64,000 nucleotides of DNA from Flavobacteriales bacterium (GCA_020852835.1 JADZAC010000053.1:1-64000); one strand, 5' to 3'. Numbered from the stretch's first letter, positions 44,125 through 54,684 are shown. Notes: generated from the letters alone by a model not told the origin. Made by a program: numbers and translations.

Positions 44125-44760
44125 ATGGAACTGGAGATCCACAGCGCGGACGGAAAGTCCACCGGCAAAAAAGCCAAGCTGAACGATGCGGTGTTCGGTG
44201 TAGAGCCGAACGACCACGCCATTTGGCTGGACGTGAAGCAGCACCTGGCGAACCGCCGCCAAGGCACGGCCAACACCTTGGAGCGCAGCGAAGTGAGCGG
44301 CTCCACCAAGAAGCTCTTCCGGCAGAAGGGCACGGGCGGCGCCCGCCGCGGCTCCATCAAGAGCCCGCTGCTCAAGGGCGGAGCCCGGGTGTTCGGCCCC
44401 AAGCCGCGCGATTACAGCTTCAAGCTGAACCGCAAGGTGAAGGACCTCGCCCGCCGCAGCGCCCTGACCTACAAGGCCAAGAGCGGTTCCATCTCCCTGC
44501 TGGACGGGCAGGGTTTCGACAGCAGCAAGACCAAGACCTACGCCGGCATGTTCAAGGCGTTCGGCCTCACCGGGCGCAAGGCGCTGGTGGTACTTGCCGG
44601 CCGCAACGAGAACATGGTGCTGGGCACGCGCAACATCCAGGGCGCCCGCGTGGTGACCGCCGCGGAGGTGAGCACCTATGACATCATGAACGCCAACCGG
44701 GTGTTGATCGCCGTGGACGCAATCGCTCCGCTGGAATCCACCCTTATCAAGCAGTCCTAA
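44125..44760 (+). CDS. rplD: 50S ribosomal protein L4
   Basis: A 211-residue protein lining the exit tunnel; in E. coli it represses the S10 operon and stimulates attenuation. It starts at MELEIHSADGKS; an upstream in-frame ATG lies inside rplC and is rejected. The extended loop HLANRRQGTANTLERSEVSG and KGTGGARRGSIKSP carry the tunnel tip. It overlaps rplW by one base (TAATG). Confidence 0.98.
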   Translation: MELEIHSADGKSTGKKAKLNDAVFGVEPNDHAIWLDVKQHLANRRQGTANTLERSEVSGSTKKLFRQKGTGGARRGSIKSPLLKGGARVFGPKPRDYSFKLNRKVKDLARRSALTYKAKSGSISLLDGQGFDSSKTKTYAGMFKAFGLTGRKALVVLAGRNENMVLGTRNIQGARVVTAAEVSTYDIMNANRVLIAVDAIAPLESTLIKQS

Positions 44761-45050
44761 TGAGCATCATCATCCGCCCCCTCATCACCGAGAAGATGAC
44801 GGCCCAGAGCGAGAAGGAAGGCCGCTACGGATTCGTGGTGGACCGCCGCAGCAACAAGGTGGAGATCCGCCAGGCCGTGGAGGCGCAGTTCAACGTGAAG
44901 GTCGTTGGTGTGCGCACCATGATCGTACGCGGCAATGAGCGCACGCGCTACACCAAGAGCAATATCCTGCGGGGCAGCACCAGCACTTGGAAGAAGGCGA
45001 TCGTCACCTTGGCCAAGGGAGAGAGCATCGATCTGTACAGCAACCTTTGA
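44760..45050 (+). CDS. rplW: 50S ribosomal protein L23
   Basis: A 96-residue protein at the tunnel exit that docks trigger factor and SRP. IIIRPLITEKMTAQSEKEGRYGF opens the family, with FNVKVVGVRTMIVRG in the middle. The stop of rplD and this ATG share one base, implying coupled translation. Confidence 0.97.
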   Translation: MSIIIRPLITEKMTAQSEKEGRYGFVVDRRSNKVEIRQAVEAQFNVKVVGVRTMIVRGNERTRYTKSNILRGSTSTWKKAIVTLAKGESIDLYSNL

Positions 45051-45070
45051 TCCCCGAAGCAGACTAGATC

Positions 45071-45907
45071 ATGGGAATCCGCAAAATGAACCCCGTAACC
45101 GCCGGCACCCGTCACAAGGTGGCCGTGGATTTCGAGGAGATCACCACCAACCGGCCCGAGCCCAGCTTGCTGCGCGGCCGCGTGAAGAAGTCCGGCGGCC
45201 GCAACAGCTCCGGGAAAATGACCATGCGCTACATCGGCGGTGGCCACAAGCAGCGCTACCGCCTGATCGATACCAAGCGCGACAAGGCGGGTATCGCGGG
45301 CACGGTGAAGACCATCGAGTATGACCCCAACCGCAGCGCCCGCATCGCCTTGGTGCAGTACCCCGACGGGGAGAAGCGCTACATCCTGGCCCCCGGTGGC
45401 CTGAAGGTGGGCCAGGTGATCATGAGCGGCAAGGGCGCGGCTCCTGAAGTGGGAAATGCCTTGCCTTTGAGCGACATTCCTTTGGGCACCTTGGTGCACA
45501 ATGTGGAACTGCAGCCCGGCAAAGGCGGTGCCTTGGCCCGCAGCGCAGGGACCTTCGCGCAGCTCAACGCCCGTGAAGGCCGCTACGCCACCCTGAAGAT
45601 GCCCAGCGGCGAAGTCCGCATGGTGCTGGTGGCCTGCATGGCCACGGTGGGCGTGGTGGGCAACGCCGAGCACATGCTGCAACGCAGCGGCAAGGCCGGC
45701 CGTACCCGTTGGCAGGGCCGCCGCCCGCGCACCCGCGCCGTGGCGATGAACCCCGTGGACCACCCGATGGGCGGTGGCGAGGGGCGCGCCTCCGGCGGCC
45801 ATCCGCGCAGCCGCAAGGGCTTGCTGGCCAAAGGCAAGAAGACGCGCGCACCCAAGCGCCTTTCCAATAAGTTCATTATCCAGCGGGCCAACCACAAGGT
45901 GGCCTGA
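45071..45907 (+). CDS. rplB: 50S ribosomal protein L2
   Basis: A 278-residue protein needed for subunit association and peptidyl transfer. [20 protein letters not shown] starts the Bacteroidota form; the strictly conserved [14 protein letters not shown] near the C-terminus contains the histidine implicated in activity. Length normal. 14 bases to rpsS. Confidence 0.98.
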   Translation: MGIRKMNPVTAGTRHKVAVDFEEITTNRPEPSLLRGRVKKSGGRNSSGKMTMRYIGGGHKQRYRLIDTKRDKAGIAGTVKTIEYDPNRSARIALVQYPDGEKRYILAPGGLKVGQVIMSGKGAAPEVGNALPLSDIPLGTLVHNVELQPGKGGALARSAGTFAQLNAREGRYATLKMPSGEVRMVLVACMATVGVVGNAEHMLQRSGKAGRTRWQGRRPRTRAVAMNPVDHPMGGGEGRASGGHPRSRKGLLAKGKKTRAPKRLSNKFIIQRANHKVA

Positions 45908-45921
45908 TCACCCGAGAGCAG

Positions 45922-46191
45922 ATGAGCCGTTCACTCAAGAAACCCCCCTTCGTCCACTACAAGCTGGCCAAGCGGGTCACCGATATGCAGCAGGGCGGAA
46001 AGAAAGCCGTTCTGAAGACCTGGTCCCGGGCCAGCACCATCACGCCCGACTTCGTGGGGCTCACCTTCGCGGTGCATAACGGGAACAAGTTCATTCCGGT
46101 GTACGTCACCGAGAACATGGTAGGCCACAAGTTGGGGGAGTTCGCGCCTACGCGCACCTTCCGCGGGCATGCCGGCAACAACAAGAAATAA
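45922..46191 (+). CDS. rpsS: 30S ribosomal protein S19
   Basis: An 89-residue head protein that contacts the A-site finger bridge. [40 protein letters not shown] and [14 protein letters not shown] are the family segments. Two bases separate it from rplV. Confidence 0.98.
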   Translation: MSRSLKKPPFVHYKLAKRVTDMQQGGKKAVLKTWSRASTITPDFVGLTFAVHNGNKFIPVYVTENMVGHKLGEFAPTRTFRGHAGNNKK

Positions 46192-46193
46192 CC

Positions 46194-46613
46194 ATGGGAT
46201 CGCGCAAGAAAATCGCCGCTGACAAGCGGAAGGAGGCCAAGAAGGCCGTTGCGGTGGCCAGCCTGAAGAAGGTTCCCACCAGCCCCCGGAAGATGCGCCA
46301 AGTGGCGGACATCATCCGCGGCGTGGAGGTGGAACGTGCCCTGGGCCTGCTGCGCTTCAGCACGCGCCATGCCAGCAAGCCGATGGAGAAGCTGCTGATG
46401 AGCGCCATCGCCAACTGGGAGGCGAAGAACGAAGGACGCAAGGCCGGCGACACCAAACTGGTGGTGAAAACGGTCATGGTGGACGAGAGCACCGGCCTCA
46501 AGCGCATGCTCCCCGCCCCCCAAGGCCGCGCCTACCGCATGGTGAAGCGCAGCAACCACGTTACCCTGATCGTGGACACCGCACCCGAGGAAACCGCCGA
46601 GAACAAAGCATAA
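46194..46613 (+). CDS. rplV: 50S ribosomal protein L22
   Basis: A 139-residue tunnel protein. [24 protein letters not shown] is the family opening and [22 protein letters not shown] is the beta-hairpin that reaches the tunnel constriction. An extra charged N-terminus of about 20 residues is normal for the phylum. Its TAA abuts the rpsC ATG. Confidence 0.97.
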   Translation: MGSRKKIAADKRKEAKKAVAVASLKKVPTSPRKMRQVADIIRGVEVERALGLLRFSTRHASKPMEKLLMSAIANWEAKNEGRKAGDTKLVVKTVMVDESTGLKRMLPAPQGRAYRMVKRSNHVTLIVDTAPEETAENKA

Positions 46614-47393
46614 ATGGGACAGAAAGCACACCCGATCGGCCAACGCCTGGGCTTGATCAAAGGCTGGGACAGCAACTGGTACGGCGGCAGCAACTATGCC
46701 GACAAGCTGGTGGAGGATGAAAAGATCCGCCAGTACCTGATGGCGCGCCTGAAGAAGGCGAGCGTGTCGCGGATCATCATCGAGCGCACCCTGAAGCTGG
46801 TCACCGTGACGATCAACACGGCCCGCCCGGGCGTGATCATCGGCCGGGGCGGCACCGAAGTGGACAAGCTGCGCGAGGAACTCAAGAAGTTCACGGGCAA
46901 GGAGGTGCAGATCAACATCTTCGAGATCAAGCGCCCCGAGCTGGATGCCCGCCTGGTGGCCGACAGCATCGCGCGCCAGCTGGAAGGCCGCATCAGCTTC
47001 CGCCGTGCCATGAAGATGAGCGTGGCCAGCACGATGCGCATGGGTGCCGAAGGCATCAAGGTGCAAGTGAGCGGCCGCTTGAACGGAGCGGAGATCGCCC
47101 GCACGGAGAAGTACCGCGAGGGCCGCGTACCGTTGCACACCCTGCGTGCCGACATCGACTTCGCCATTGCCGAGGCGCACACCAAAATGGGGCGCATCGG
47201 GGTGAAGTGCTGGATCATGCGCGGAGAGGTTTACGGCAAGCGCGACCTTAGCCCGAACCAAGGCCAAGTGAAGGGACCGGGCGGCATGCGTGCCGGCGGC
47301 GGAGCCGGTGAGCGCCGCGGAGGCGGTGAACGCCGCCAGGGAGGAGAGCGCCGCTCCGGGGGAAATCGTGGAGGAAACCGGACTAATAACTAA
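46614..47393 (+). CDS. rpsC: 30S ribosomal protein S3 with Gly/Arg-rich tail
   Basis: A 259-residue protein at the mRNA entrance. [22 protein letters not shown] opens it; the KH domain has [35 protein letters not shown] ends the conserved part. The last 42 residues are almost only Gly, Arg, Glu and Gln in GGERR-like repeats, an RGG-style tail that should bind RNA. It directly abuts rplV and is 5 bases before rplP. Confidence 0.98.
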   Translation: MGQKAHPIGQRLGLIKGWDSNWYGGSNYADKLVEDEKIRQYLMARLKKASVSRIIIERTLKLVTVTINTARPGVIIGRGGTEVDKLREELKKFTGKEVQINIFEIKRPELDARLVADSIARQLEGRISFRRAMKMSVASTMRMGAEGIKVQVSGRLNGAEIARTEKYREGRVPLHTLRADIDFAIAEAHTKMGRIGVKCWIMRGEVYGKRDLSPNQGQVKGPGGMRAGGGAGERRGGGERRQGGERRSGGNRGGNRTNN

Positions 47394-47398
47394 GCAAC

Positions 47399-47818
47399 AT
47401 GTTGCAACCAAAGCGCAGTCGGCGCCGCAATATGCACAAAGGCCGCATGAAGGGCGAGTCCCAGCGCGGCCATCGGGTAGCCTTGGGCTCCTACGGCCTC
47501 AAGGCACTGGAGAGCGTATGGCTCACCTCGCGCCAGATCGAAGCGGCCCGCGTGGCCCTTACCCGCCAGATGAAGCGTGAAGGCCAGGTGTGGATCAAGG
47601 TGTTCCCGGACAAGCCGGTGACCAGCAAGCCCGCCGAAGTACGTATGGGCAAAGGCAAAGGCTCCCTGGACCACTGGGTGGCCGTGACCCGGGCCGGCCG
47701 CATCATCTTCGAGGTGGACGGCGTACCGGTGGAAACCGCCCGTGAGGCCTTGCGGCTCGCTGCGCAGAAGCTTCCGATCCGCACCAAGTTCGTGGCCCGT
47801 GAAGACCTGGATGCATAA
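47399..47818 (+). CDS. rplP: 50S ribosomal protein L16
   Basis: A 139-residue protein at the A-site. [41 protein letters not shown] (with the Arg region that is hydroxylated in E. coli) and [19 protein letters not shown] C-terminus are present. Normal length. Confidence 0.97.
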   Translation: MLQPKRSRRRNMHKGRMKGESQRGHRVALGSYGLKALESVWLTSRQIEAARVALTRQMKREGQVWIKVFPDKPVTSKPAEVRMGKGKGSLDHWVAVTRAGRIIFEVDGVPVETAREALRLAAQKLPIRTKFVAREDLDA

Positions 47819-47830
47819 CAAGCCCGTGTG

Positions 47831-48043
47831 ATGAAGAAGAAACCCGATACCTTGAAGGACCTCACCGACCTGGAGCTGCAGGACAAGCTGCAGAGCGAAC
47901 GGGAGGCCCTGGGCAAGCTGCGCTTCAACCACGCCGTAAGCCCGGTGGAAAGCCCGGCCCAATTGCGCAGCACGCGCAAGGCCGTGGCCCGCGTCCTTAC
48001 CGAGATGCGCCGCCGCGCCATCGCCAACACCGCCCAAGCATGA
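47831..48043 (+). CDS. rpmC: 50S ribosomal protein L29
   Basis: A 70-residue helical protein beside the exit tunnel. The ATG ([17 protein letters not shown]) is preferred to the GTG just before it. [21 protein letters not shown] is the second helix. It overlaps rpsQ by four bases (ATGA). Confidence 0.94.
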   Translation: MKKKPDTLKDLTDLELQDKLQSEREALGKLRFNHAVSPVESPAQLRSTRKAVARVLTEMRRRAIANTAQA

Positions 48044-48333
48044 GCACCGAAAGCAAAGCCATTCCCCAGGAGCTGGAGACCGCACGCAACCTCCGCAAGG
48101 AACGCGTGGGCATCGTGACCAGCGACAAGATGAACAAGAGCATCACGGTGAGCGTGGAGCGCCGCGTGATGCACCCCAAGTACGGCAAGTTCGTCAAGCG
48201 CACCAGCAAGTTCATGGCCCATGACGAGAAGGGCGAGGCGCATGTGGGCGACACGGTCCGGATCGCCGAGACCCGCCCTGTGAGCAAGCTCAAGCGCTGG
48301 CGTTTGGTGGAAGTAGTGGAACGTGCCAAGTAA
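48040..48333 (+). CDS. rpsQ: 30S ribosomal protein S17
   Basis: A 97-residue primary rRNA-binding protein. [19 protein letters not shown] opens the OB fold; [19 protein letters not shown] and [19 protein letters not shown] follow. The N-terminal 14 residues are an extension common in Bacteroidota. Coupled to rpmC by ATGA. Confidence 0.97.
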   Translation: MSTESKAIPQELETARNLRKERVGIVTSDKMNKSITVSVERRVMHPKYGKFVKRTSKFMAHDEKGEAHVGDTVRIAETRPVSKLKRWRLVEVVERAK

Positions 48334-48348
48334 GAACGAGCAAGAACG

Positions 48349-48717
48349 ATGATCCAACAGGAATCCCGGCTTACAGTGGCCGACAACAGCGGAGCCCGCG
48401 AGGTGCTCGTGATCCGCGTACTTGGCGGCACGGCCCGCCGCTACGCCCGCATCGGCGATACCGTGGTGGTGACCGTGAAGGACGCCCTGCCCAACAGCGG
48501 CACCAAGAAGGGCGCCGTGAGCAAGGCCGTGGTGGTGCGCACCCGAAAGGAAACGCGCCGCAAGGACGGCAGCTACATCCGCTTCGATGACAACGCCGTG
48601 GTGCTGCTGGACGGCGCGGGCGAGATGAAGGGAACGCGCATCTTCGGCCCGGTGGCCCGTGAACTGCGCGAGAAGAAGTTCATGAAGATCATTTCACTGG
48701 CACCCGAAGTACTGTAG
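48349..48717 (+). CDS. rplN: 50S ribosomal protein L14
   Basis: A 122-residue bridge protein. [27 protein letters not shown] and [18 protein letters not shown] are the family signatures, with C-terminal [18 protein letters not shown]. Full length. 38 bases to rplX. Confidence 0.98.
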   Translation: MIQQESRLTVADNSGAREVLVIRVLGGTARRYARIGDTVVVTVKDALPNSGTKKGAVSKAVVVRTRKETRRKDGSYIRFDDNAVVLLDGAGEMKGTRIFGPVARELREKKFMKIISLAPEVL

Positions 48718-48755
48718 GACCAAAGCTCGGGCGGTGCACGCACCGCTCCTGACAG

Positions 48756-49085
48756 ATGCAGAAGAAGACACACATCAAAAAAGGCGACCTGGTGAAGGTG
48801 CTGGCCGGTGAAGACCGCGCCAAGCAGGGCCGTGTACTGGAAGTGGACCGCGTTGGCGGCACCGCCCTGGTGGAAGGCCTGCGCATGAACAAGAAGCACA
48901 GCAAGCCCTCCACCGCCGCCCCCCAGGGAGGCATCCTGGAGAAGGAAGGCCCCATCCACATCAGCAACCTGATGCTCATTGATGCCAAGACCGGCGAACC
49001 CGGCCGCGTTGGCCGCAAGATGGACAAGGAAGGCAAGCTGGAGCGCTTCGTGAAAGTGAACAACCGGAAAACCGCGAAGAAGTGA
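48756..49085 (+). CDS. rplX: 50S ribosomal protein L24
   Basis: A 109-residue assembly-initiating protein with the KOW motif ([25 protein letters not shown]). Its TGA shares the A with the rplE ATG (TGATG), a coupling signal. Confidence 0.97.
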   Translation: MQKKTHIKKGDLVKVLAGEDRAKQGRVLEVDRVGGTALVEGLRMNKKHSKPSTAAPQGGILEKEGPIHISNLMLIDAKTGEPGRVGRKMDKEGKLERFVKVNNRKTAKK

Positions 49086-49636
49086 TGAGCACCTACGCAC
49101 CCCGCATGCGGGCCAAATACGTGAACGAGGTGGTTCCCCAACTGCAAAAGGAGTTCAACTACAAGAGCTCCATGCAAGTGCCGCGCCTTGTGAAGATATC
49201 CCTCAACCAAGGCCTCGGATCGGCCGTGGGCGACAAGAAGATCGTGGACAGCGCCGTGGAGGAAATGACCCAGATCAGCGGCCAGCGCGCCCAGGCCACC
49301 ATGTCCCGCAAGGACATCAGCAACTTCAAGCTGCGCAAGGGCATGCCCATCGGCGCACGTGTCACCCTGCGCGGAGAGCGCATGTACGACTTCCTGGACC
49401 GCCTGATCTCGGTGGCCCTGCCCCGTACCCGCGACTTCCACGGGGTGAAAGCCTCGGGCTTCGACGGCCGCGGCAACTTCACCTTCGGGATCAAGGAGCA
49501 CATCATCTTCCCGGAGATCGACATCGACAAGACCCCGCGGATCCACGGCATGGACATCACCATGGTGACCACGGCCAAGACCGATGCGGAAGCCAAGGCA
49601 CTGTTGAACGCATTCGGATTCCCCTTCACCAAGTAA
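49085..49636 (+). CDS. rplE: 50S ribosomal protein L5
   Basis: A 183-residue central-protuberance protein that binds 5S rRNA and P-site t[28 protein letters not shown] and the loop [22 protein letters not shown] are family motifs; [20 protein letters not shown] ends it. The ATG was taken instead of the preceding GTG because it shares a base with the rplX stop. Confidence 0.97.
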   Translation: MSTYAPRMRAKYVNEVVPQLQKEFNYKSSMQVPRLVKISLNQGLGSAVGDKKIVDSAVEEMTQISGQRAQATMSRKDISNFKLRKGMPIGARVTLRGERMYDFLDRLISVALPRTRDFHGVKASGFDGRGNFTFGIKEHIIFPEIDIDKTPRIHGMDITMVTTAKTDAEAKALLNAFGFPFTK

Positions 49637-49676
49637 CCACCCAACGGCGCCAAGGCACGCCCCAACAGGACATACA

Positions 49677-49946
49677 ATGGCAAAAGAATCGATGAAGGCA
49701 CGTGAGCGCAAGCGGGCCAAGATGGTGGAGAAGTACGCCGCCAAGCGCGAGGCACTGAAGGCCTCCGGCGATTGGAACGCGCTGCAAAAGCTCCCCGTGA
49801 ACGGCAGCAAGGTGCGCATGCACAACCGCTGCCTGCTCACCGGCCGCCCCAAGGGCTACATCCGTCTCTTCGGCATCAGCCGCAACACATTCCGTGCACT
49901 GGCCTTGGAAGGAAAGATCCCGGGCGTAACCAAGAGCAGCTGGTAA
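49677..49946 (+). CDS. rpsN: 30S ribosomal protein S14 (zinc-independent type)
   Basis: An 89-residue S14 of the long form without CxxC pairs, thus not needing zinc. [21 protein letters not shown] and the C-terminal [20 protein letters not shown] are typical. Only one Cys remains, in RCLLTGRP. Confidence 0.97.
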   Translation: MAKESMKARERKRAKMVEKYAAKREALKASGDWNALQKLPVNGSKVRMHNRCLLTGRPKGYIRLFGISRNTFRALALEGKIPGVTKSSW

Positions 49947-49991
49947 TAGAAATCTTCGGGCGTGCAGCCGTGCGCCCCAATGAAAACGACC

Positions 49992-50387
49992 ATGACGACC
50001 GATCCCATCGCCGATTACCTCACCCGCTTGCGCAACGCCATCCTGGCGCGCAAAAAGGTGGTGACCGTGCCCGCCAGCGGCATCAAGAAGGACATCACCC
50101 GCATCCTCTTCGACAAGGGGTACATCCTCAGCTATAAAATGGAAGAGGACGGGAAACAAGGCCTGATCAAGATCGCCTTGAAGTACGGACCCGACCGCCG
50201 CAGCGCCATCCATGAGCTCAAGCGCGTCAGCACCCCCGGCCTGCGCCAGTATGCCGGCTCCGAGGAGCTGCCCCGCGTGCTCAACGGCATGGGCGTGGCC
50301 ATCATCAGCACCAGCAAAGGCGTGATCACCGACAAGGAAGCCCGCACCCTGGGCGTGGGCGGCGAAGTGATCTGCTACGTCAGCTAA
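49992..50387 (+). CDS. rpsH: 30S ribosomal protein S8
   Basis: A 131-residue rRNA-binding protein that in E. coli represses the spc operon. [22 protein letters not shown] starts the family; an ATG four codons upstream (MKTT) and a GTG further up are possible but less conserved. [25 protein letters not shown] is the conserved end. Confidence 0.96.
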   Translation: MTTDPIADYLTRLRNAILARKKVVTVPASGIKKDITRILFDKGYILSYKMEEDGKQGLIKIALKYGPDRRSAIHELKRVSTPGLRQYAGSEELPRVLNGMGVAIISTSKGVITDKEARTLGVGGEVICYVS

Positions 50388-50400
50388 GCCATCCGAAGAA

Positions 50401-50955
50401 ATGAGCCGCATAGGAAAAGAACCGATCCGCATCCCCAAGGGGGTGGAAGTGGGCGTCAGCGACAAGAACGTGGTGACCGTCAAGGGCCCCAAGGGCACCC
50501 TGCAACAAACCCTCGATCCCGCCATCAAGGTGGTGGTGGAGGAGGGCGCCGTTACCTTCAGCCGCCCCACCGACCTCAAGCACCACCGCTCCATGCACGG
50601 CTTGTACCGGGCATTGGTGGCCAACATGGTGGAGGGCGTTACCAAGGGCTTCAAAACCGAGCAGGAACTGGTGGGCGTGGGTTACCGCGCCACCGCCAAA
50701 GGCCAGCAATTGCACCTCTCCCTGGGGTACTCCCACAACGTGGTGCTGGAGCTTCCTTCCGTGATCACCGTGGCCGCCGTGCAGGAAAAGGGCAAGGCGC
50801 CGGTGGTGACCATGGAGAGCATCGACAAGCAGGCCTTGGGGGCAGTGGCCGCCAAGGTGCGCAGCCTGCGCAAGCCCGAGCCGTACAAAGGCAAGGGGAT
50901 CCGCTTCGTGGGTGAGAACATCCGCCGCAAGGCAGGCAAAGCGGCCGGTAAATAA
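50401..50955 (+). CDS. rplF: 50S ribosomal protein L6
   Basis: A 184-residue protein near the sarcin-ricin loop. MSRIGKEPIRIPKGVEV at the start and PEPYKGKGIRFVGENIRRKAGK at the end are diagnostic. Length normal; 9 bases before rplR. Confidence 0.98.
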   Translation: MSRIGKEPIRIPKGVEVGVSDKNVVTVKGPKGTLQQTLDPAIKVVVEEGAVTFSRPTDLKHHRSMHGLYRALVANMVEGVTKGFKTEQELVGVGYRATAKGQQLHLSLGYSHNVVLELPSVITVAAVQEKGKAPVVTMESIDKQALGAVAAKVRSLRKPEPYKGKGIRFVGENIRRKAGKAAGK

Positions 50956-50964
50956 CATTCGACC

Positions 50965-51318
50965 ATGGCATTCAACAAGACCGCGCGCCGCGCACGCATC
51001 AAGACCAGCATCCGCAACAAGGTGCACGGCACCGCCGAGCGCCCGCGCCTTACCGTGTTCCGGAGCAACAAGGACATCTACGCCCAATTGGTGGACGACG
51101 AGCAGGGCCGCACCCTGGCCAGCGTTGGCAGCCTGAAGGACAAGCAGGCCCACGGCGCCGCCGGCGTGGAGCAGGCCAAGCTGGTGGGCAAGGCACTGGC
51201 CGAAAAGGCCAAGGCCGCCGGCATCGAAAGGGCGGTGTTCGACCGCAATGGCTACCTCTACCACGGCCGGGTGAAGGCATTGGCCGATGCCGCACGCGAA
51301 GGCGGCCTGAATTTCTGA
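50965..51318 (+). CDS. rplR: 50S ribosomal protein L18
   Basis: A 117-residue 5S rRNA-binding protein. [33 protein letters not shown] and [27 protein letters not shown] are family motifs. Confidence 0.98.
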   Translation: MAFNKTARRARIKTSIRNKVHGTAERPRLTVFRSNKDIYAQLVDDEQGRTLASVGSLKDKQAHGAAGVEQAKLVGKALAEKAKAAGIERAVFDRNGYLYHGRVKALADAAREGGLNF

Positions 51319-51334
51319 ACCCCATACACGCAGC

Positions 51335-51853
51335 ATGTCAGACAACAGAACCAAATCGGTCAAAAGCAGCGACCTTGAGCTGAAGGACAAGGTTGTACAC
51401 CTGAACCGGGTGACCAAGGTGACCAAGGGCGGACGCACGTTCACCTTCGCTGCCACGGTGGTAGTGGGCGACGGCAACGGTGTGGTGGGCCACGGCCTGG
51501 GCAAATCCAAGGAAGTGCAGGAAGCCATCGCCAAGGGCATTGATGATGCGAAGAAGAACCTGGTGCGCGTACCCGTGCGCCAAGGCACCATCCCCCATGT
51601 GCAGGAGGGCCGCTTTGCCGGCGCCAAGGTGCTGCTGAAGCCTGCCGCCCATGGTACCGGTGTGATCGCCGGGGGCTCGATGCGCGCCGTGCTGGAGTCG
51701 GCCGGCATCACCGACGTGCTCGCCAAGAGCAAGGGCAGCAGCAACCCGCAGAACGTGGTGAAGGCCACCATCCAGGCCTTGGCCAACCTGCGCGACGCCG
51801 CCGCCGTGGCCCGCGAGCGCGGTGTGGAACTCGACAAGGTGTTCAACGGATAA
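51335..51853 (+). CDS. rpsE: 30S ribosomal protein S5
   Basis: A 172-residue protein at the mRNA entrance with roles in fidelity. [23 protein letters not shown] leads into the conserved [37 protein letters not shown] and [12 protein letters not shown] follow. Full length. Confidence 0.98.
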   Translation: MSDNRTKSVKSSDLELKDKVVHLNRVTKVTKGGRTFTFAATVVVGDGNGVVGHGLGKSKEVQEAIAKGIDDAKKNLVRVPVRQGTIPHVQEGRFAGAKVLLKPAAHGTGVIAGGSMRAVLESAGITDVLAKSKGSSNPQNVVKATIQALANLRDAAAVARERGVELDKVFNG

Positions 51854-51891
51854 GCAAACCGCTGCCGCCGGCAAATTCGGCGGACCAAGCC

Positions 51892-52071
51892 ATGAGCAAG
51901 ATCATCATTACGCAGACCCGCAGCCAGATCAAGTGCCCCAAGGACCAGAAAGCCACCTTGGTAGCCTTGGGCCTGGGCCGGATCGGCAAGCAGAACGAAG
52001 TGGAAGCCACTCCGCAAGTGCGCGGCATGGTGGCCAAAGTGCAGCATTTGGTATCGGTTACCGGGGCTTGA
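51892..52071 (+). CDS. rpmD: 50S ribosomal protein L30
   Basis: A 59-residue protein, short enough to be overlooked. It reads MSKIIITQTRSQIKCPKDQK, then TLVALGLGRIGKQNEVEATP and VQHLVSVTGA. The ALGLGRIG turn and QHLV end are the family hallmarks. It lies between rpsE (38 bases) and rplO (22 bases), its normal place in the spc order. Confidence 0.95.
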   Translation: MSKIIITQTRSQIKCPKDQKATLVALGLGRIGKQNEVEATPQVRGMVAKVQHLVSVTGA

Positions 52072-52093
52072 TCCCGAACAACAAGCTAGAGCG

Positions 52094-52555
52094 ATGGAGG
52101 ACCTGAGCAAATTGAAGCCCGCCAAAGGAGCGGTGAAGAACAACAAACGCCTGGGCCGCGGCCAAGGCAGTGGCCACGGCGGCACCAGCGGCAAGGGCCA
52201 CAAGGGTCAGAAGGCCATGAGCGGCTACAACGTTCGCCGTGGTTTTGAGGGTGGCCAAACCCCCATGGTCCGCCGCCTGCCCAAATTCGGCTTCACCAAC
52301 CCCACGCGCGTGGAGTACAAGGGCATCAACCTGGACGCCATCCAGGCCTTGGCCGGCAAGGCGGGGTTGAAGATGGTGGACATCGAAGTCCTGCGCCAGC
52401 ATGGCCTGATCTCCCGCAATGACCTGGTGAAGGTGCTGGGCCGTGGGGAGGTAAAGGAGGCCATCGAGGTGAAAGCCCATGCATTCAGTGCCACGGCCAA
52501 AGCAGCCATTGAAGCCAAAGGAGGGAAAACCGAAATCGTGGATCCCCGAGGATGA
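52094..52555 (+). CDS. rplO: 50S ribosomal protein L15
   Basis: A 153-residue protein with the Gly/Lys-rich N-terminal extension GRGQGSGHGGTSGKGHKGQK and FEGGQTPMVRRLPKFGF, both diagnostic. It overlaps secY by four bases (ATGA), coupling ribosome and translocon synthesis. Confidence 0.98.
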   Translation: MEDLSKLKPAKGAVKNNKRLGRGQGSGHGGTSGKGHKGQKAMSGYNVRRGFEGGQTPMVRRLPKFGFTNPTRVEYKGINLDAIQALAGKAGLKMVDIEVLRQHGLISRNDLVKVLGRGEVKEAIEVKAHAFSATAKAAIEAKGGKTEIVDPRG

Positions 52556-53880
52556 AGAACTTCATCGAAACGGTCAAGAACATCTGGCGGATCGAGGAGC
52601 TGCGCAACCGCATCCTGATCACGCTGGGGCTCTTGCTCGTGTTCCGCATCGGCAGCTTCATCGCCTTGCCGGGCGTGGACAGCACCCGCTTGTCCAGCGG
52701 TACCGGTGCCGGCTCCGGCCTGGTGGACCTGCTGAGCATCTTCACCGGGGGGGCGTTCACGCGCGCCAGCATCTTCGCCTTGGGCGTCATGCCGTACATC
52801 AGCGCCAGCATCATCATGCAGCTGGCCGGCATTGCCGTGCCCATGGTGCAGAAAATGCAGAAGGAGGAAAGCGGCCGCCGGAAGATCAACCAGTGGACCC
52901 GCTACATGACCATCCTGATCTGCATCTTCCAGGCACCGGGCTACCTGCTGACCTACGTGGATGCAGCGGCACGGCCTGAAGGACAGTTCTGGATGATGAC
53001 GAGCATCGTGATCCTCACCACGGGCACCCTCTTTGTGATGTGGCTCGGGGAACGGATCACCGAACGCGGGCTGGGCAACGGCGTGTCACTGATCATCATG
53101 ATCGGCATTCTGGCCAACCTGCCCCAATCGTTCCTGCAGGAGTTCATCGGCCGTACCACCGGAGGCGGCGGCATGGTGGTGATCTTGCTGGAGGTGGTGA
53201 TCTGGCTGCTCATCATCGCGGGCAACGTGCTGTTGGTGCAGGGCACCCGGCGCATACCCGTGCAATTCGCCAAGCGAGTGCAGGGCAACAAGCAGTATGG
53301 GGGGGTGCGCAACTACATTCCCCTCAAGGTGAACGCCGCCGGGGTGATGCCGATCATCTTCGCGCAGGCCATCGTGCTGGTGCCGATGTACATCGCGCAG
53401 ATGCCGGTGTTCGAGGGCAACCCGCCCATGTGGCTTCAGCAGTTCAGCAACTACCAGAGCCTGCCGTACAACCTTACGCTGTTCCTGATGGTGGTGGCCT
53501 TCACCTATTTCTATACGGCCATCACGGTGAACCCCAACCAGCTCTCGGACGACCTGAAGCGCAACGGCGGCTTCATTCCCGGCGTGAAACCGGGCAAACA
53601 AACGGCCAGCCACATCGATGACCTGCTGAGCCGGATCACCCTGCCGGGTTCCATTTTCCTGGGCTTGGTGGCCATACTGCCCGCCTTCGTGGGAATGGCC
53701 GGCGTGAAGCAGGGCTTCGCCCAGTTTTTCGGAGGCACTTCGCTGTTGATCATGGTGGGGGTGTTGCTGGACACCTTGCAGCAGATCGAAAGCCATTTGT
53801 TGATGCGGCATTACGACGGCCTGATGAAATCCGGCCGGATCAAAGGAAGGACCAGTTCAGCGTTCGGCATGGCCGGCTAA
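52552..53880 (+). CDS. secY: Protein translocase subunit SecY
   Basis: The 442-residue channel of the Sec translocon, with ten membrane helices. RILITLGLLLVFRIGSFIALPGVD is helix 1; LSIFTGGAFTRASIFALGVMPYISASIIMQ contains the plug and helix 2; GERITERGLGNGVSLIIMIGI is helix 4-5. Normal length. All the T9SS cargo proteins found here need this channel for their first export step. map follows after 3 bases. Confidence 0.98.
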   Translation: MKNFIETVKNIWRIEELRNRILITLGLLLVFRIGSFIALPGVDSTRLSSGTGAGSGLVDLLSIFTGGAFTRASIFALGVMPYISASIIMQLAGIAVPMVQKMQKEESGRRKINQWTRYMTILICIFQAPGYLLTYVDAAARPEGQFWMMTSIVILTTGTLFVMWLGERITERGLGNGVSLIIMIGILANLPQSFLQEFIGRTTGGGGMVVILLEVVIWLLIIAGNVLLVQGTRRIPVQFAKRVQGNKQYGGVRNYIPLKVNAAGVMPIIFAQAIVLVPMYIAQMPVFEGNPPMWLQQFSNYQSLPYNLTLFLMVVAFTYFYTAITVNPNQLSDDLKRNGGFIPGVKPGKQTASHIDDLLSRITLPGSIFLGLVAILPAFVGMAGVKQGFAQFFGGTSLLIMVGVLLDTLQQIESHLLMRHYDGLMKSGRIKGRTSSAFGMAG

Positions 53881-53883
53881 AGC

Positions 53884-54684
53884 ATGGCTAAGCCGGGGAA
53901 CAAACTGGGCGCGGAGGAGATCGAATTGGTGAGGAGAAGTTCTTTGCTTGTTGGTAAGACCTTGGCCGAAGTGGCCCGCGTGATCGCCCCCGGGGTGACC
54001 ACCGGAACGCTCGACCGCTTGGCGGAGGAGTTCATCCGTGACAACGGCGGAATTCCCGGCTTCAAGGGCCTGTACGGCTGCCCGTCCACGTTGTTGATCA
54101 GCGTGAACGAGGAAGTAGTGCACGGCCTGCCCGGCAACCGGGTGCTGAAGGAGGGCGATATCGCCAGTGTGGATTGCGGCGTGCTGATGGAGGGTTTCTA
54201 CGGCGATAGCGCATACACCTTTGAAGTGGGCGAAGCGGCACCGGAAACGGTAACGCTGATGCGGGTAACGAAGGAGTGCCTGGCGCGCGGCATCGAACAG
54301 GCGGTGGCGAACCAGCGTACGGGCGACATCGGTTTCGCCGTGCAGCAGCACGCCGAAGCACACGGGTACGGCATCGTACGCGAGCTGGTGGGCCACGGCG
54401 TGGGCCGCAAGCTCCATGAACCGCCCGAAGTGCCCAACTACGGCCGCCGCGGGCACGGCGCCCGCCTCCACGACGGAATGGTGATCGCCATTGAACCCAT
54501 GGTGAACATGGGCCGAAAGGAGGTGCGCCAGCTGGACGACGGCTGGACCGTGGTGACCCAGGACGGCCGCCCCAGCGCCCATTTCGAGCATACGGTGGTG
54601 GTGCGCCACGGAAAAGCAGAGGTCTTGTCAACGTTCAGTTACATCGAGGATGTGCTGAAGGAAAAAGGATACACAACGGTGTGA
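53884..54684 (+). CDS. map: Type I methionine aminopeptidase
   Basis: Removes the initiator methionine from new proteins. The 266-residue protein has all five metal ligands at D97, D108, H171, E204 and E235, at the same numbers as in E. coli. GYGIVRELVGHGVGRKLHEPP and the MVIAIEPMVN loop surround the site. Position after secY without adk is usual for the phylum. Confidence 0.98.
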   Translation: MAKPGNKLGAEEIELVRRSSLLVGKTLAEVARVIAPGVTTGTLDRLAEEFIRDNGGIPGFKGLYGCPSTLLISVNEEVVHGLPGNRVLKEGDIASVDCGVLMEGFYGDSAYTFEVGEAAPETVTLMRVTKECLARGIEQAVANQRTGDIGFAVQQHAEAHGYGIVRELVGHGVGRKLHEPPEVPNYGRRGHGARLHDGMVIAIEPMVNMGRKEVRQLDDGWTVVTQDGRPSAHFEHTVVVRHGKAEVLSTFSYIEDVLKEKGYTTV